From Oscillospiraceae bacterium (GTDB lineage Bacteria; Bacillota; Clostridia; Oscillospirales; Oscillospiraceae): a DNA stretch of 5,991 nucleotides. Shown in pieces: positions 1 to 5,991 of this stretch. Within the stretch, counting starts at the first letter, position 1, and each line of letters begins with the position of its first letter. The notes beneath the pieces were generated by a model. It saw only the letters and a list, made by a program, of their open reading frames with translations. It ran no database searches and was not told the origin of the DNA. The stretch is taken from NCBI GenBank assembly GCA_017620315.1, contig JAFZQQ010000262.1, positions 1 to 5,991 on the forward strand, given 5' to 3'. The position numbers and the translations under genes were made by a program.

Positions 1-421
1 GGGTGAAGAGAACCTGATCCAGCATCTCCGACGGCGCAAGATCACGAACCCGTCCGGCAACGGTCGAGGCACAGAATCTGCAGCCCATTCGGCAGCCGAC
101 CTGAGAGGAAATACAGACCGTGTTGCCATGCCTGTAGGACATGAGCACCGTTTCGATGCAGTTTCCGTCCCTCAACTCCCAAAGGTACTTTATTGTGCCG
201 TCGAGCTTTGAGACCTGTTTTCGGGCGACCTTTGGCGCTGTGATATAAAAGCTTTGCGTTAGCTTCTCCCTGAGTGGTTTTGAAAGGTTGCTCATCTCAC
301 CGAAATCGGTCGCTCCACGGTGCAGCCAGGTAAAGACCTGCCCACCGCGGAACGCGGGCTCGCCAAGAGCCTTCAGCGCATCCGCTATCTCATCGAGGGT
401 CATGCTTTTGATGTCTGTCAT
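1..421 (-). CDS. rlmN: Dual-specificity 23S rRNA/tRNA adenine C2-methyltransferase RlmN, N-terminal part (runs off the left edge)
   Basis: Only the first 140 codons are in the window; the gene continues past base 1. The protein begins MTDIKSMTLDEIADALKALG and has the family's N-terminal accessory domain (about residues 1-90, including FRGGQVFTWLHRG at 25-37). The radical-SAM core opens with QVGCRMGCRFCAS at 107-119, where C110, C114 and C117 form the CxxxCxxC ligand set for the 4Fe-4S cluster. Enzymes of this family methylate C2 of A2503 in 23S rRNA and of A37 in some tRNAs, using SAM both as radical source and as methyl donor. The ATG shares bases with the rsmB stop (ATGA), and no strong Shine-Dalgarno precedes it, so translation is probably coupled to rsmB. 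The methyl-carrier cysteine near the C-terminus lies outside the window. A Cfr-type paralogue is conceivable, but the operon position and N-terminus fit RlmN. Confidence 0.95.
   Translation of the reverse strand, partial: MTDIKSMTLDEIADALKALGEPAFRGGQVFTWLHRGATDFGEMSNLSKPLREKLTQSFYITAPKVARKQVSKLDGTIKYLWELRDGNCIETVLMSYRHGNTVCISSQVGCRMGCRFCASTVAGRVRDLAPSEMLDQVLFT
418..421 (-). promoter_or_regulatory. rsmB stop / rlmN start overlap (ATGA)
   Basis: ATG of rlmN and TGA of rsmB share bases. Upstream is GAGACGAAAAGC, at most a weak GAG-type binding site. Coupled translation of the two rRNA methyltransferases is likely. Confidence 0.8.
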
Positions 422-1731
422 GCTTTTCGTCTCAACTTTGCGATATAGAATCCGTCCGTACCGTGCTTTTGCGGCCAGAGTGTGATAAATCCCGGAGTAT
501 TTTCAATCGGAAGGCAGAACGGCTCATATGTAAAAAGGTCGTTGTCTTTCAAAAATGCATCGGTCACGGATTGGTTTTCCTCCGGAAGCACAGTGCAGGT
601 CGAATAGACCAGCACGCCGCCGGGCTTCACATAGCGCGCGGCATTTGAGAGTATTGCCGATTGTATTCCGGGCAGCGTGCCGAGCTCGGCGGGATCCTTA
701 TACCGGATATCCGGTTTTTTGCGGATAATGCCGATGCCGGAGCAAGGAACGTCACAAAACACGGCGTCAAAAGCGCCGTCCCACTCCTGCCTGTACCTGC
801 GTCCGTCAGATGCGAGCGTTTCGACATTGCTTATGCCAAGTCGCGCCGCACCGTCCCTGATGCGCTTGAGCTTGTTCTCGTGAAGATCGCAGGCTAATAT
901 CCTGCCCTTGCCTCTCATTGCGAACGCCGCTGAGAACGCCTTGCCTCCCGGTGCGGAGCATACGTCAAGAACCTTCATGCCCGGCTCGACCGGTGCGACA
1001 AGAGATACGAGACGGGCGGCGGCGTCCTGAACCATGAATTCGCCACGATAGAAAGCGCTGAGTGTCGTCAAATCTCCGGTGCCGAAAAGCTCCAGACTGT
1101 CTGGCACCCATGGGTGTCTGCGCGCTTCTGTTCCCTCGCCCGCAAGCTCATTGATAAGTGCATCTGCGGTCGTTTTCAACGGGTTCAACTGAACACAGAC
1201 CGGAGCTATTTCATTGTTTACTGATAAAAACTTCTCAGCTTCGTCGTAGCCGAGCAACTCAACAGCCCGCTTTGTAAGCCAGAGCGGATGGCTGGTCTTT
1301 ACGCTCAGCAGTTCAAGAGCGTCGCAAGGCAAGGGCGGAAGCGTGGTCTTGTTCTTTGAAAGCTTTCGCAATACCGCGTTGACAAGCCCCGAGGCTGCGG
1401 AGCGTTTCGACGCCTTTGCCAATTCAACGGATTCGCTGACAGCGGCATGATCAGGCACCTTGTCCAAAAAGAGTATCTGATACGCGCCGATCCGGAGGAT
1501 ATCCGGCAGCGGCTGCTGAAGATGATCAAGCCGCTGCGTACAGAACGCAGAAAGATAGTAGTCGAGCAGCAAACGGTTTTGCAGTACGCCGTAAACTATT
1601 CTGCTTGCAAGCGCGGAGTCGGCTGCGCTCAGGCATTCGCGCCCAAGCTCCGCGGCAAGCGCCGCATCAGCCCACGCACCGCTTTCGCGGCAGGCGCGCA
1701 GCGTACGCAGCGCACTGATTCGCGCGCTCAT
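418..1731 (-). CDS. rsmB: 16S rRNA (cytosine-967-C5)-methyltransferase RsmB
   Basis: A 437-residue protein, the usual length for RsmB, which makes m5C967 in 16S rRNA using SAM. Residues 1-135 form a helical NusB-like RNA-binding domain. The Rossmann methyltransferase domain follows: SAM-binding motif VLDVCSAPGGK at 254-264, motif IV DVPCSGIGIIRKKPD at 327-341 with C330, and motif VI YSTCTVLPEEN at 376-386 with the presumed nucleophile C379. Both family cysteines are thus present. The reading frame stays open upstream to 1923, but that extension (64 residues, rich in Arg and His) overlaps fmt in another frame and has no family resemblance. I chose the ATG at 1731, which gives MSARISALRTLRA and overlaps the fmt stop as ATGA. 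The bases upstream (ACTTTACTCGA) show no Shine-Dalgarno, so translation is probably coupled to fmt. The stop overlaps the rlmN start. Confidence 0.96.
   Translation of the reverse strand: MSARISALRTLRACRESGAWADAALAAELGRECLSAADSALASRIVYGVLQNRLLLDYYLSAFCTQRLDHLQQPLPDILRIGAYQILFLDKVPDHAAVSESVELAKASKRSAASGLVNAVLRKLSKNKTTLPPLPCDALELLSVKTSHPLWLTKRAVELLGYDEAEKFLSVNNEIAPVCVQLNPLKTTADALINELAGEGTEARRHPWVPDSLELFGTGDLTTLSAFYRGEFMVQDAAARLVSLVAPVEPGMKVLDVCSAPGGKAFSAAFAMRGKGRILACDLHENKLKRIRDGAARLGISNVETLASDGRRYRQEWDGAFDAVFCDVPCSGIGIIRKKPDIRYKDPAELGTLPGIQSAILSNAARYVKPGGVLVYSTCTVLPEENQSVTDAFLKDNDLFTYEPFCLPIENTPGFITLWPQKHGTDGFYIAKLRRKA
1728..1731 (-). promoter_or_regulatory. fmt stop / rsmB start overlap (ATGA)
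   Basis: ATG of rsmB and TGA of fmt share bases. The upstream bases (ACTTTACTCGA) have no Shine-Dalgarno, so rsmB is probably translated by ribosomes that have just finished fmt. Confidence 0.8.
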
Positions 1732-2651
1732 TCGAGTAAAGTGCCGACGGGAGTCCGTCTGCCGTTGAACCAGGCTTCGCCCGAAACACGACTGCCGCCC
1801 TCTCGCTGGAGCGTTGTGATGATGATTGATTTTCCGTCGCCGCACGCGACTTCTATTCCACGCTTGTTCGCGCGCATCGATCCGGCAATATCTGAGGTGT
1901 CGTTTCCCAAAACAGCGCTCCAAACCTTTGTAAGCTTGCCGTCAGCGGTCGTAGAGGCCACCGGCCATGGGACAAGCGCACGTATCTGGTCAAGTATGGT
2001 TTGTGAGGAATTGCTCCAGTCTATCGGAGAGAGCTCGCGTGAAAGCATTGCCGCATAAGTTGCCTCTTCTTCGTTTTGCGGCGTACGCCCAGCGGTTCCA
2101 TTCCCAATCTCGACGATAGTATCCGAAAGCAGCTCCGCACCGAGCAGAGCGAGCTTTTCAAAAAGTGTAATCGCGTTGTCCTCGGGAAGAATAGGCAGCT
2201 TTCGTGCACTGATGACGTCTCCGGCGTCAAGCTTTTTCGCCATGTACATTATGCTTACGCCTGTTTCCTTCTCACCGTTTAGTATGGCTCGGTTGATAGG
2301 AGCGGCTCCCCTGTACTTAGGCAGCAGCGAGGCATGAACGTTTATGCTGCCATGCGTCGGGATGCTAAGTATGTCCTCAGGCAGTATCTGACCATACGCG
2401 GCGACTACCGTCAACTCCGGAGAGAGTGAACGCAGCAGATCAACCTGTTCTTCACCGCGCATTTTCTCTGGCTGATAGACTTTTAAGCCAACTGTCAAGG
2501 CATAATCCTTTACGGGCGGCGGGGTAATTTTTTTTCTGTTTCCCGGCTTATCCGGCTGTGTGAACACCCCAACGATCTCGTGACCGTCCTCCACCAGACG
2601 GCGGAGCGATGCGACGGCAAAGTCGGGCGTTCCCATAAAGGCTATCCTCAT
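1728..2651 (-). CDS. fmt: Methionyl-tRNA formyltransferase
   Basis: A 307-residue protein, close to the usual 310-315. It transfers the formyl group of 10-formyltetrahydrofolate to initiator Met-tRNA so that translation can start with fMet. The N-terminal formyltransferase domain (about 1-190) opens with MRIAFMGTPDFAV and carries the signature NVHASLLPKYRGAAPINRAI at 104-123. N104, H106 and D142 (in LDAGD) match the catalytic Asn-His-Asp triad by spacing. The C-terminal OB-like tRNA-binding domain runs from about 208 (IDWSNSSQTILDQIRALVPW at 210-229) to the end. The basic loop after QPDKP (32-36) reads GNRKKI and looks one residue shorter than in homologues I remember. The gene starts on ATGA overlapping the def stop, behind a strong AGGAGG, and ends in ATGA with rsmB. 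Its neighbour def catalyses the later deformylation, a common functional pairing. Confidence 0.97.
   Translation of the reverse strand: MRIAFMGTPDFAVASLRRLVEDGHEIVGVFTQPDKPGNRKKITPPPVKDYALTVGLKVYQPEKMRGEEQVDLLRSLSPELTVVAAYGQILPEDILSIPTHGSINVHASLLPKYRGAAPINRAILNGEKETGVSIMYMAKKLDAGDVISARKLPILPEDNAITLFEKLALLGAELLSDTIVEIGNGTAGRTPQNEEEATYAAMLSRELSPIDWSNSSQTILDQIRALVPWPVASTTADGKLTKVWSAVLGNDTSDIAGSMRANKRGIEVACGDGKSIIITTLQREGGSRVSGEAWFNGRRTPVGTLLE
2648..2651 (-). promoter_or_regulatory. def stop / fmt start overlap (ATGA)
   Basis: ATG of fmt and TGA of def share bases. Unlike the other overlaps in this operon it is preceded by a strong Shine-Dalgarno, so fmt can be initiated independently as well as by coupling. 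Confidence 0.85.
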
Positions 2652-3166
2652 TCTTCCTCCTCTTCGCGATCGTACAGCTCTGGGTGATCGTCGATATACT
2701 GCTGAAGCTCTTCGTCTGAGAGTAGATGATCGCAGTGCTCGACAAAAAGATGACCGTCAAGATGTTCTATCTCGTGGCAGAAGCAGCGCGCTGTGAGATC
2801 CTCGTCCTCTATCTCGAAATAATCGCCGTTGCGATCCTGGGCGCGTACACGAACCCTGTAAGGACGAGTGACTATGCCATACCGCCCCGGAATGCTCAGG
2901 CAACCCTCTAATCCGGTCTGTTCGCCTTCTGTTTCAATGATTTCGGGATTGATGAGCTCGATGATCTCACCCTCGCTGTCCTCAACAATACAGACCCTGC
3001 GCAATATTCCGACCTGAGGCGCGGCAAGTCCCACGCCTCCAGCTTCCTCAAGCGTTTCGGCCATATCGTCGAGAAGAGTGTGCAGCCGTCTGTTGAAATC
3101 GGTGATCGGCCTGCAGGGCTTTTCGAGAACGGAGTCTCCCCGCTCCACAATCTTGCGTATTGCCAT
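2648..3166 (-). CDS. def: Peptide deformylase
   Basis: A 172-residue metalloenzyme that removes the N-formyl group from nascent proteins at the ribosome. All three family motifs are present: GVGLAAPQ at 44-51, EGCLS at 87-91 and HEIEH at 131-135. C89, H131 and H135 are the expected metal ligands and E132 the catalytic acid/base. The third motif has Glu where HEIDH is common. The C-terminus is strongly acidic and ends in five Glu residues (168-172). The frame is open up to an ATG at 3205 inside priA, but the ATG at 3166 gives the typical MAIRKIVERGD start, has an AGGA 9 bases upstream and leaves 20 bases after priA, so I chose it. The stop overlaps the fmt ATG, and the terminal Glu codons contain the fmt Shine-Dalgarno. 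Confidence 0.96.
   Translation of the reverse strand: MAIRKIVERGDSVLEKPCRPITDFNRRLHTLLDDMAETLEEAGGVGLAAPQVGILRRVCIVEDSEGEIIELINPEIIETEGEQTGLEGCLSIPGRYGIVTRPYRVRVRAQDRNGDYFEIEDEDLTARCFCHEIEHLDGHLFVEHCDHLLSDEELQQYIDDHPELYDREEEEE
2656..2661 (-). promoter_or_regulatory. Ribosome binding site of fmt, inside the last codons of def
   Basis: A perfect AGGAGG lies 4 bases before the fmt ATG at 2651; read as GAGG, the spacing is 7. It is made by the consecutive Glu codons GAA-GAG-GAG-GAA-GAA that end def, so the same bases encode the acidic tail of the deformylase and the strong binding site of fmt. Confidence 0.85.
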
Positions 3167-3174
3167 AGCTGTAA

Positions 3175-3180
3175 TTCCTG
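3175..3180 (-). promoter_or_regulatory. Ribosome binding site of def
   Basis: The 20-base priA-def gap reads CAGGAA on the minus strand, with AGGA ending 9 bases before the ATG at 3166. A second purine run, GGAAAGG, lies just upstream and includes the last base of the priA stop. This decides for the 3166 start over the in-frame ATG at 3205. Confidence 0.8.
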
Positions 3181-3186
3181 CCTTTC

Positions 3187-5640
3187 CTATCCTAATGCAT
3201 TGCAATCGACAAAAATGTCGAGTCCGCGATTTTCCTTATGCCGATAAAACGCAAAAAGAAACTCTGAAATAAAACGCCGAAGCTCTGTGGTATTTCTCGC
3301 GGAAATAAAGACCCTGTAGCGAAAGCGGTTGTTGACCTTGACCACAGGAGCGCCCGCCGGTCCGAGTATTTCCGGCTGCAGCGCGCTTATGTCTTCTCTG
3401 CGGCCGGCCTCGATACGCAGCGCGTCACGCAGCGCAAGACAGGAGCGTACGACTTGCGTTTCCTCCACTCCGCTCACCGTCAGCGTAAACAGATCCGAAA
3501 AGGGCGGATAACGCCTCAGCTTGCGCATACGTATTTCGCTTTTGTAGAATCTCTCGTAATCCTGCGCGGCGGCGGCAAGTATGACCTCGTTTTCGGGCGT
3601 ATAGGTCTGTATCACCGCGCGGCCCTGCTTGCTGCCCCGACCCGCGCGTCCGACTACCTGCGCGAGCAGGTTGAAGGTGCGCTCGGCGGCGCGATAGTTG
3701 TCGACGTAAAGAGACATATCGGCGGCAAGCACGCCGACGAGCGTTACATTCTCAAAATCAAGTCCCTTTGCGACCATTTGAGTGCCGAGCATTATCGGGA
3801 CTTTTTTATCGACAAAACGCTTGAAAAGCTTTTCATGACTGTGAGTTGCACCGACCGTGTCCGCGTCCATGCGAATGATCTCAACTCCGGGAAATGCGTC
3901 CTCAAGCTCCTGCTCAACCTTTTGAGTACCTGTCCCTATCGGGCGCATAGGACTTCCGCATTCTGGGCATACATCGAAAGCCGGACGCGAGAAGCCGCAG
4001 TAGTGGCACATCAGCCTTCGGTTTGCCGAATGATAAGTCAGCGGTACGCTGCATCGCGGACATTGGGGCGCCTCTCCGCAGCCGCCGCACAAAAGCATCC
4101 TTGAATTGCCGCGGCGATTGAGAAACAGAATGCTCTGCTCTCCGCGGTCTAAATTCGCTTCTATCCCGGCTTTCAGCGGAGCGCTCAGAATACCGTCGTT
4201 TCCGTTGCGCAGCTCTTCGCGCATATCGGCGATCGTTACGTCAGGCAGCTTCTGAGAATTATATCTGTTGTTGATGTAGAACGCGTTATAACGTCCGGCC
4301 TTTGCGTGATATGAAGCTTCGACCGAGGGTGTGGCGGATCCGAGCACCAGATGCGCCCCGTTTGATGCGCAGCGAAACTGCGCAACGTCGCCCGTCTGGT
4401 ATCTCGGAGGGTTTTCTGAGGTATAAGTCCCCTCCTGCTCTTCGTCCATAATGATAAGCCCGATGTTCTCAAGCGGCGCAAATACCGCCGAACGTGTTCC
4501 GAGCACCACGCCGACCTCTCCGCGGCGTATTCGTTTCCACTGGTCGTAGCGCTCGGTAAGTCTAAGCGCGCTGTGCAGCATCGCGACGTCATTTCCAAAG
4601 TATGCGGTGAATTTTGCCATCATCTGCGGCGTAAGCGCGATCTCCGGCACAAGCATAAGCGCTCTTTTACCGCGCTTGAGCGTTTCCTGGATAAGCCTGA
4701 TATAAACCTGCGTTTTGCCCCCTGCGGTAACGCCGCGAAGCAGAGATACTCCTACCTTGCCCTCGCGGACAAGGGCGTCGATCCCGTCAAAAGCAGCCTG
4801 CTGCTCGGCGTTCAGTATGATCTCGGAGGCCTTGCCGCAGTCGTATGACGGTACTCGAAGAAGCTCCTGCTCCTCAAGCAGGATGATACCGTCCTTTTCA
4901 AGCTTTTTCAGCGTTCTTGCGCTTGCGCCGGTGTAGTAATAGATATCCGGAGCGGCAAGCTGCCCTTCTGCGCAAAGAAGCTCCACGACCGCATAGCGAA
5001 CGGACGCGGAGGCCTTTTTCTTTTCAACAGCCGCAAGCGCTTCCTCGCGGCTGACCGCGAGCCTTGCAACGCGAAGCGTCTTGTCGGTGACAGACTGAAC
5101 GGCTGTCTTTTCAACGCTGACAATCGAATTGTCACGAAGACTTTTCAGCGCGGCGCTGCTTTTTTCGCCGCCGATCTTCACAAGCGCAGCAGTCTCAGCC
5201 TCGCCGAGAGATATTATCTCGTTCAGCAAGAGCCATTCAACGCTGTCGATTGGGACGCCCGAAAGAGCAGAAGCTGCGTCAACGCCGTCTGCAAGACGCC
5301 ACAGCTCACGGTACTTGAACCAAACGCCTGAGGGCAAAATCGCTTTTATCGCATCGTAATAGGTGCAGAAGTATCTTGCCTTTATCCATCTTACGAGATG
5401 CAAAAGTTCCCCGCTCATCAGCGGCGCATCGTCAAGGACCTCGCGAATCGGCTTATAGTCGCCGTCACCCTCGGAAACGCTCAGAACAAAGCCCTCGCTG
5501 CTGCGGTTTCCCCTTCCGAAAGGCGCGGTGACACGCATCCCGGCGCATACGCTGTCAGCAAGCTCCTGCGGCGCAATATAGGTGTACGCCTTATCAGCTG
5601 AGTACGGCACACCGCTCAGCGCGACTTGAGCAAGCTTCAA
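3187..5640 (-). CDS. priA: Primosomal protein N', replication restart helicase PriA
   Basis: An 817-residue superfamily-2 3'-5' helicase that recognises stalled forks and D-loops and reloads the replisome away from the origin. Residues 1-105 are the 3'-DNA-binding domain (start MKLAQVALSGVPYSADKAYT), followed by a winged-helix region (to about 260). Helicase lobe 1 has Walker A GVTAGGKT at 303-310, DEEQ at 399-402 and LGSATPS at 433-439. Eight zinc-binding cysteines follow as four CxxC pairs: 518/521, 527/530, 545/548 and 558/561. Lobe 2 carries GTGTQKVE at 569-576, LGTQMVAKGLDFENVTLVGV at 618-637 and QVVGRAGRG at 661-669; a C-terminal domain follows. The usual motifs are GSGKT and DEEH, so AGGKT and DEEQ are variants. 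The start is TTG, overlapping the rpoZ TGA, with no Shine-Dalgarno; family alignment supports it because the next Met is residue 35, inside the conserved N-terminal domain. Confidence 0.97.
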   Translation of the reverse strand: MKLAQVALSGVPYSADKAYTYIAPQELADSVCAGMRVTAPFGRGNRSSEGFVLSVSEGDGDYKPIREVLDDAPLMSGELLHLVRWIKARYFCTYYDAIKAILPSGVWFKYRELWRLADGVDAASALSGVPIDSVEWLLLNEIISLGEAETAALVKIGGEKSSAALKSLRDNSIVSVEKTAVQSVTDKTLRVARLAVSREEALAAVEKKKASASVRYAVVELLCAEGQLAAPDIYYYTGASARTLKKLEKDGIILLEEQELLRVPSYDCGKASEIILNAEQQAAFDGIDALVREGKVGVSLLRGVTAGGKTQVYIRLIQETLKRGKRALMLVPEIALTPQMMAKFTAYFGNDVAMLHSALRLTERYDQWKRIRRGEVGVVLGTRSAVFAPLENIGLIIMDEEQEGTYTSENPPRYQTGDVAQFRCASNGAHLVLGSATPSVEASYHAKAGRYNAFYINNRYNSQKLPDVTIADMREELRNGNDGILSAPLKAGIEANLDRGEQSILFLNRRGNSRMLLCGGCGEAPQCPRCSVPLTYHSANRRLMCHYCGFSRPAFDVCPECGSPMRPIGTGTQKVEQELEDAFPGVEIIRMDADTVGATHSHEKLFKRFVDKKVPIMLGTQMVAKGLDFENVTLVGVLAADMSLYVDNYRAAERTFNLLAQVVGRAGRGSKQGRAVIQTYTPENEVILAAAAQDYERFYKSEIRMRKLRRYPPFSDLFTLTVSGVEETQVVRSCLALRDALRIEAGRREDISALQPEILGPAGAPVVKVNNRFRYRVFISARNTTELRRFISEFLFAFYRHKENRGLDIFVDCNALG
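5637..5640 (-). promoter_or_regulatory. rpoZ stop / priA start overlap (TTGA)
   Basis: The minus-strand bases TTGA hold the priA TTG start and the rpoZ TGA stop. The preceding 20 bases (CTCGATATCAGCATCAACCG) lack a Shine-Dalgarno. A weak start codon without a binding site points to priA translation by reinitiation after rpoZ, which would keep PriA far below omega. This is inference from sequence only. Confidence 0.75.
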
Positions 5641-5849
5641 CGGTTGATGCTGATATCGAGATTTGTGGTGCTGATCTTGCCCTCGGCGACCTCGTTGATG
5701 GCGGAGGTAACGGGCTTTTCAGTCAAATGAACGCCTTCCTCCTCCGCGGCCTCCGCGATCTGTCTTGCACGGCGTGCGACAACATTGACCAGGAGATAAC
5801 GGTTAGGTACATTTTTGTTGAGAATCGTCATAGCGGGATAGAGCATCAT
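5637..5849 (-). CDS. rpoZ: DNA-directed RNA polymerase omega subunit
   Basis: A 70-residue protein matching the small omega subunit, which folds around the beta' C-terminus and helps RNA polymerase assemble. Diagnostic stretches are RYLLVNVVARRARQI at 17-31 and KPVTSAINEVAEGKI at 45-59; the latter is the best-conserved omega motif. The N-terminus MMLYPAM resembles omega starts of Clostridia. Two consecutive ATG codons (5849 and 5846) are possible starts; AAGGA lies 8 bases before the first and 11 before the second, so the first is slightly favoured and the difference is one residue. The gene follows gmk after 41 bases and its TGA overlaps the priA TTG by four bases. The position between gmk and priA agrees with the usual Firmicutes order. 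Confidence 0.95.
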   Translation of the reverse strand: MMLYPAMTILNKNVPNRYLLVNVVARRARQIAEAAEEEGVHLTEKPVTSAINEVAEGKISTTNLDISINR

Positions 5850-5890
5850 AATTTGTTTCCTTCTTTCAATAATTGTAGGTTTTATTGTTG
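5850..5890 (-). other. gmk-rpoZ intergenic spacer
   Basis: The largest non-coding stretch of the window, 41 bases and much more AT-rich than its surroundings. It holds the rpoZ ribosome binding site. I see no inverted repeat with a T-run, so no terminator. A TACAAT resembling a -10 box is present, but no -35 box sits at proper spacing, so read-through from gmk into rpoZ is the simplest reading. Confidence 0.7.
5858..5863 (-). promoter_or_regulatory. Ribosome binding site of rpoZ
   Basis: On the minus strand the sequence reads GAAGGA followed by 8 bases and then ATGATG. This is good Shine-Dalgarno complementarity at normal spacing and favours the first of the two ATG codons as the rpoZ start. 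Confidence 0.8.
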
Positions 5891-5991
5891 TTATTCGTTC
5901 AGCAATTCAAGCCGCTCGGATGGGCGGCAATGCTCGGCAAGCATTATCGCGCGAACCTCGCGCACAGCCTCCTCGACGGTATCGTTGATGA
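5891..5991 (-). CDS. gmk: Guanylate kinase, C-terminal fragment (runs off the right edge)
   Basis: The last 32 codons and a TAA stop of a gene entering from the right edge. The visible peptide begins INDTVEEAVREVRAIMLAEH and ends in ELLNE. This matches the C-terminal helix of guanylate kinases, where the strand ending in (V/I)ND is followed by a helix such as LEEAVEKLRAIL. Guanylate kinase phosphorylates GMP to GDP with ATP. The P-loop and GMP-binding residues lie outside the window, so the call rests on this short tail plus the position directly upstream of rpoZ, its near-universal neighbour in Firmicutes. The first complete codon in the window is at 5989-5987. Confidence 0.85.
   Translation of the reverse strand, partial: INDTVEEAVREVRAIMLAEHCRPSERLELLNE

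Noticed and set aside
288..485. A 65-codon plus-strand open frame at the rlmN/rsmB junction
   Set aside because: It is antisense to the conserved N-terminus of RlmN and the end of RsmB, and its product shows no recognisable features.
1732..1923. 64-residue N-terminal extension of rsmB
   Set aside because: The frame is open but overlaps fmt coding sequence, and the extension looks like out-of-frame translation; the ATGA start at 1731 gives the normal length.
1447..2058. A 203-codon open frame on the plus strand
   Set aside because: Antisense to rsmB and fmt, low-complexity Arg/Ser/Ala-rich product, no recognisable domain; a shadow frame.
3167..3205. 13-residue N-terminal extension of def
   Set aside because: It would start inside the end of priA; the ATG at 3166 has its own Shine-Dalgarno and gives the standard deformylase N-terminus.
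3454..4104. A 216-codon open frame on the plus strand
   Set aside because: It lies wholly antisense to priA, across the zinc-finger and helicase lobe 2 region, has Cys- and Arg-rich composition without family resemblance and no binding site; it is a shadow of the coding strand.
5850..5899. Possible promoter before rpoZ (TACAAT on the minus strand)
   Set aside because: No -35 hexamer at 16-18 bases; an AT-rich spacer easily gives one such match by chance.

Overview
The window is a stretch of an ordinary bacterial housekeeping operon, read entirely on the minus strand. In transcription order (right to left) it holds the 3' end of gmk, then rpoZ, priA, def, fmt, rsmB and the 5' part of rlmN. 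The order gmk-rpoZ-(coaBC)-priA-def-fmt-rsmB-rlmN is the classic Firmicutes arrangement. Together with protein features such as the Clostridia-like omega subunit, the peptide deformylase with an EGCLS motif and the moderately GC-rich codon use, it suggests a member of the Clostridia. An Oscillospiraceae/Ruminococcaceae-type gut bacterium is my best guess, but that is an inference from gene order and protein flavour, not a database match.

Layout: gmk (guanylate kinase) ends at 5891. A 41-base AT-rich gap with a good ribosome binding site leads to rpoZ (5849-5637). priA (5640-3187) starts on a TTG that overlaps the rpoZ stop. A 20-base gap with its own Shine-Dalgarno (SD) sequence leads to def (3166-2648). 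fmt (2651-1728), rsmB (1731-418) and rlmN (421 to beyond the left edge) then follow, each starting on an ATGA overlap with the stop of the gene before. Coding density is near total, no stretch longer than 41 bases lacks a gene, and no terminator or convincing internal promoter is visible. The whole window is therefore probably one transcription unit.

Functionally the genes join nucleotide supply and RNA polymerase assembly (gmk, rpoZ), replication restart (priA), the formyl-methionine cycle of translation initiation (fmt adds the formyl group to initiator Met-tRNA, def removes it from nascent proteins) and ribosomal RNA methylation (rsmB on 16S, rlmN on 23S and tRNA). I found no mobile element, RNA gene, CRISPR array or unknown gene, and I do not think this window contains a new system. 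What deserves a second look is small-scale: three stop-start overlaps without a clear SD, an SD for fmt written inside the poly-glutamate codons of def, variant nucleotide-binding motifs in PriA, and the absence of coaBC from its usual place.
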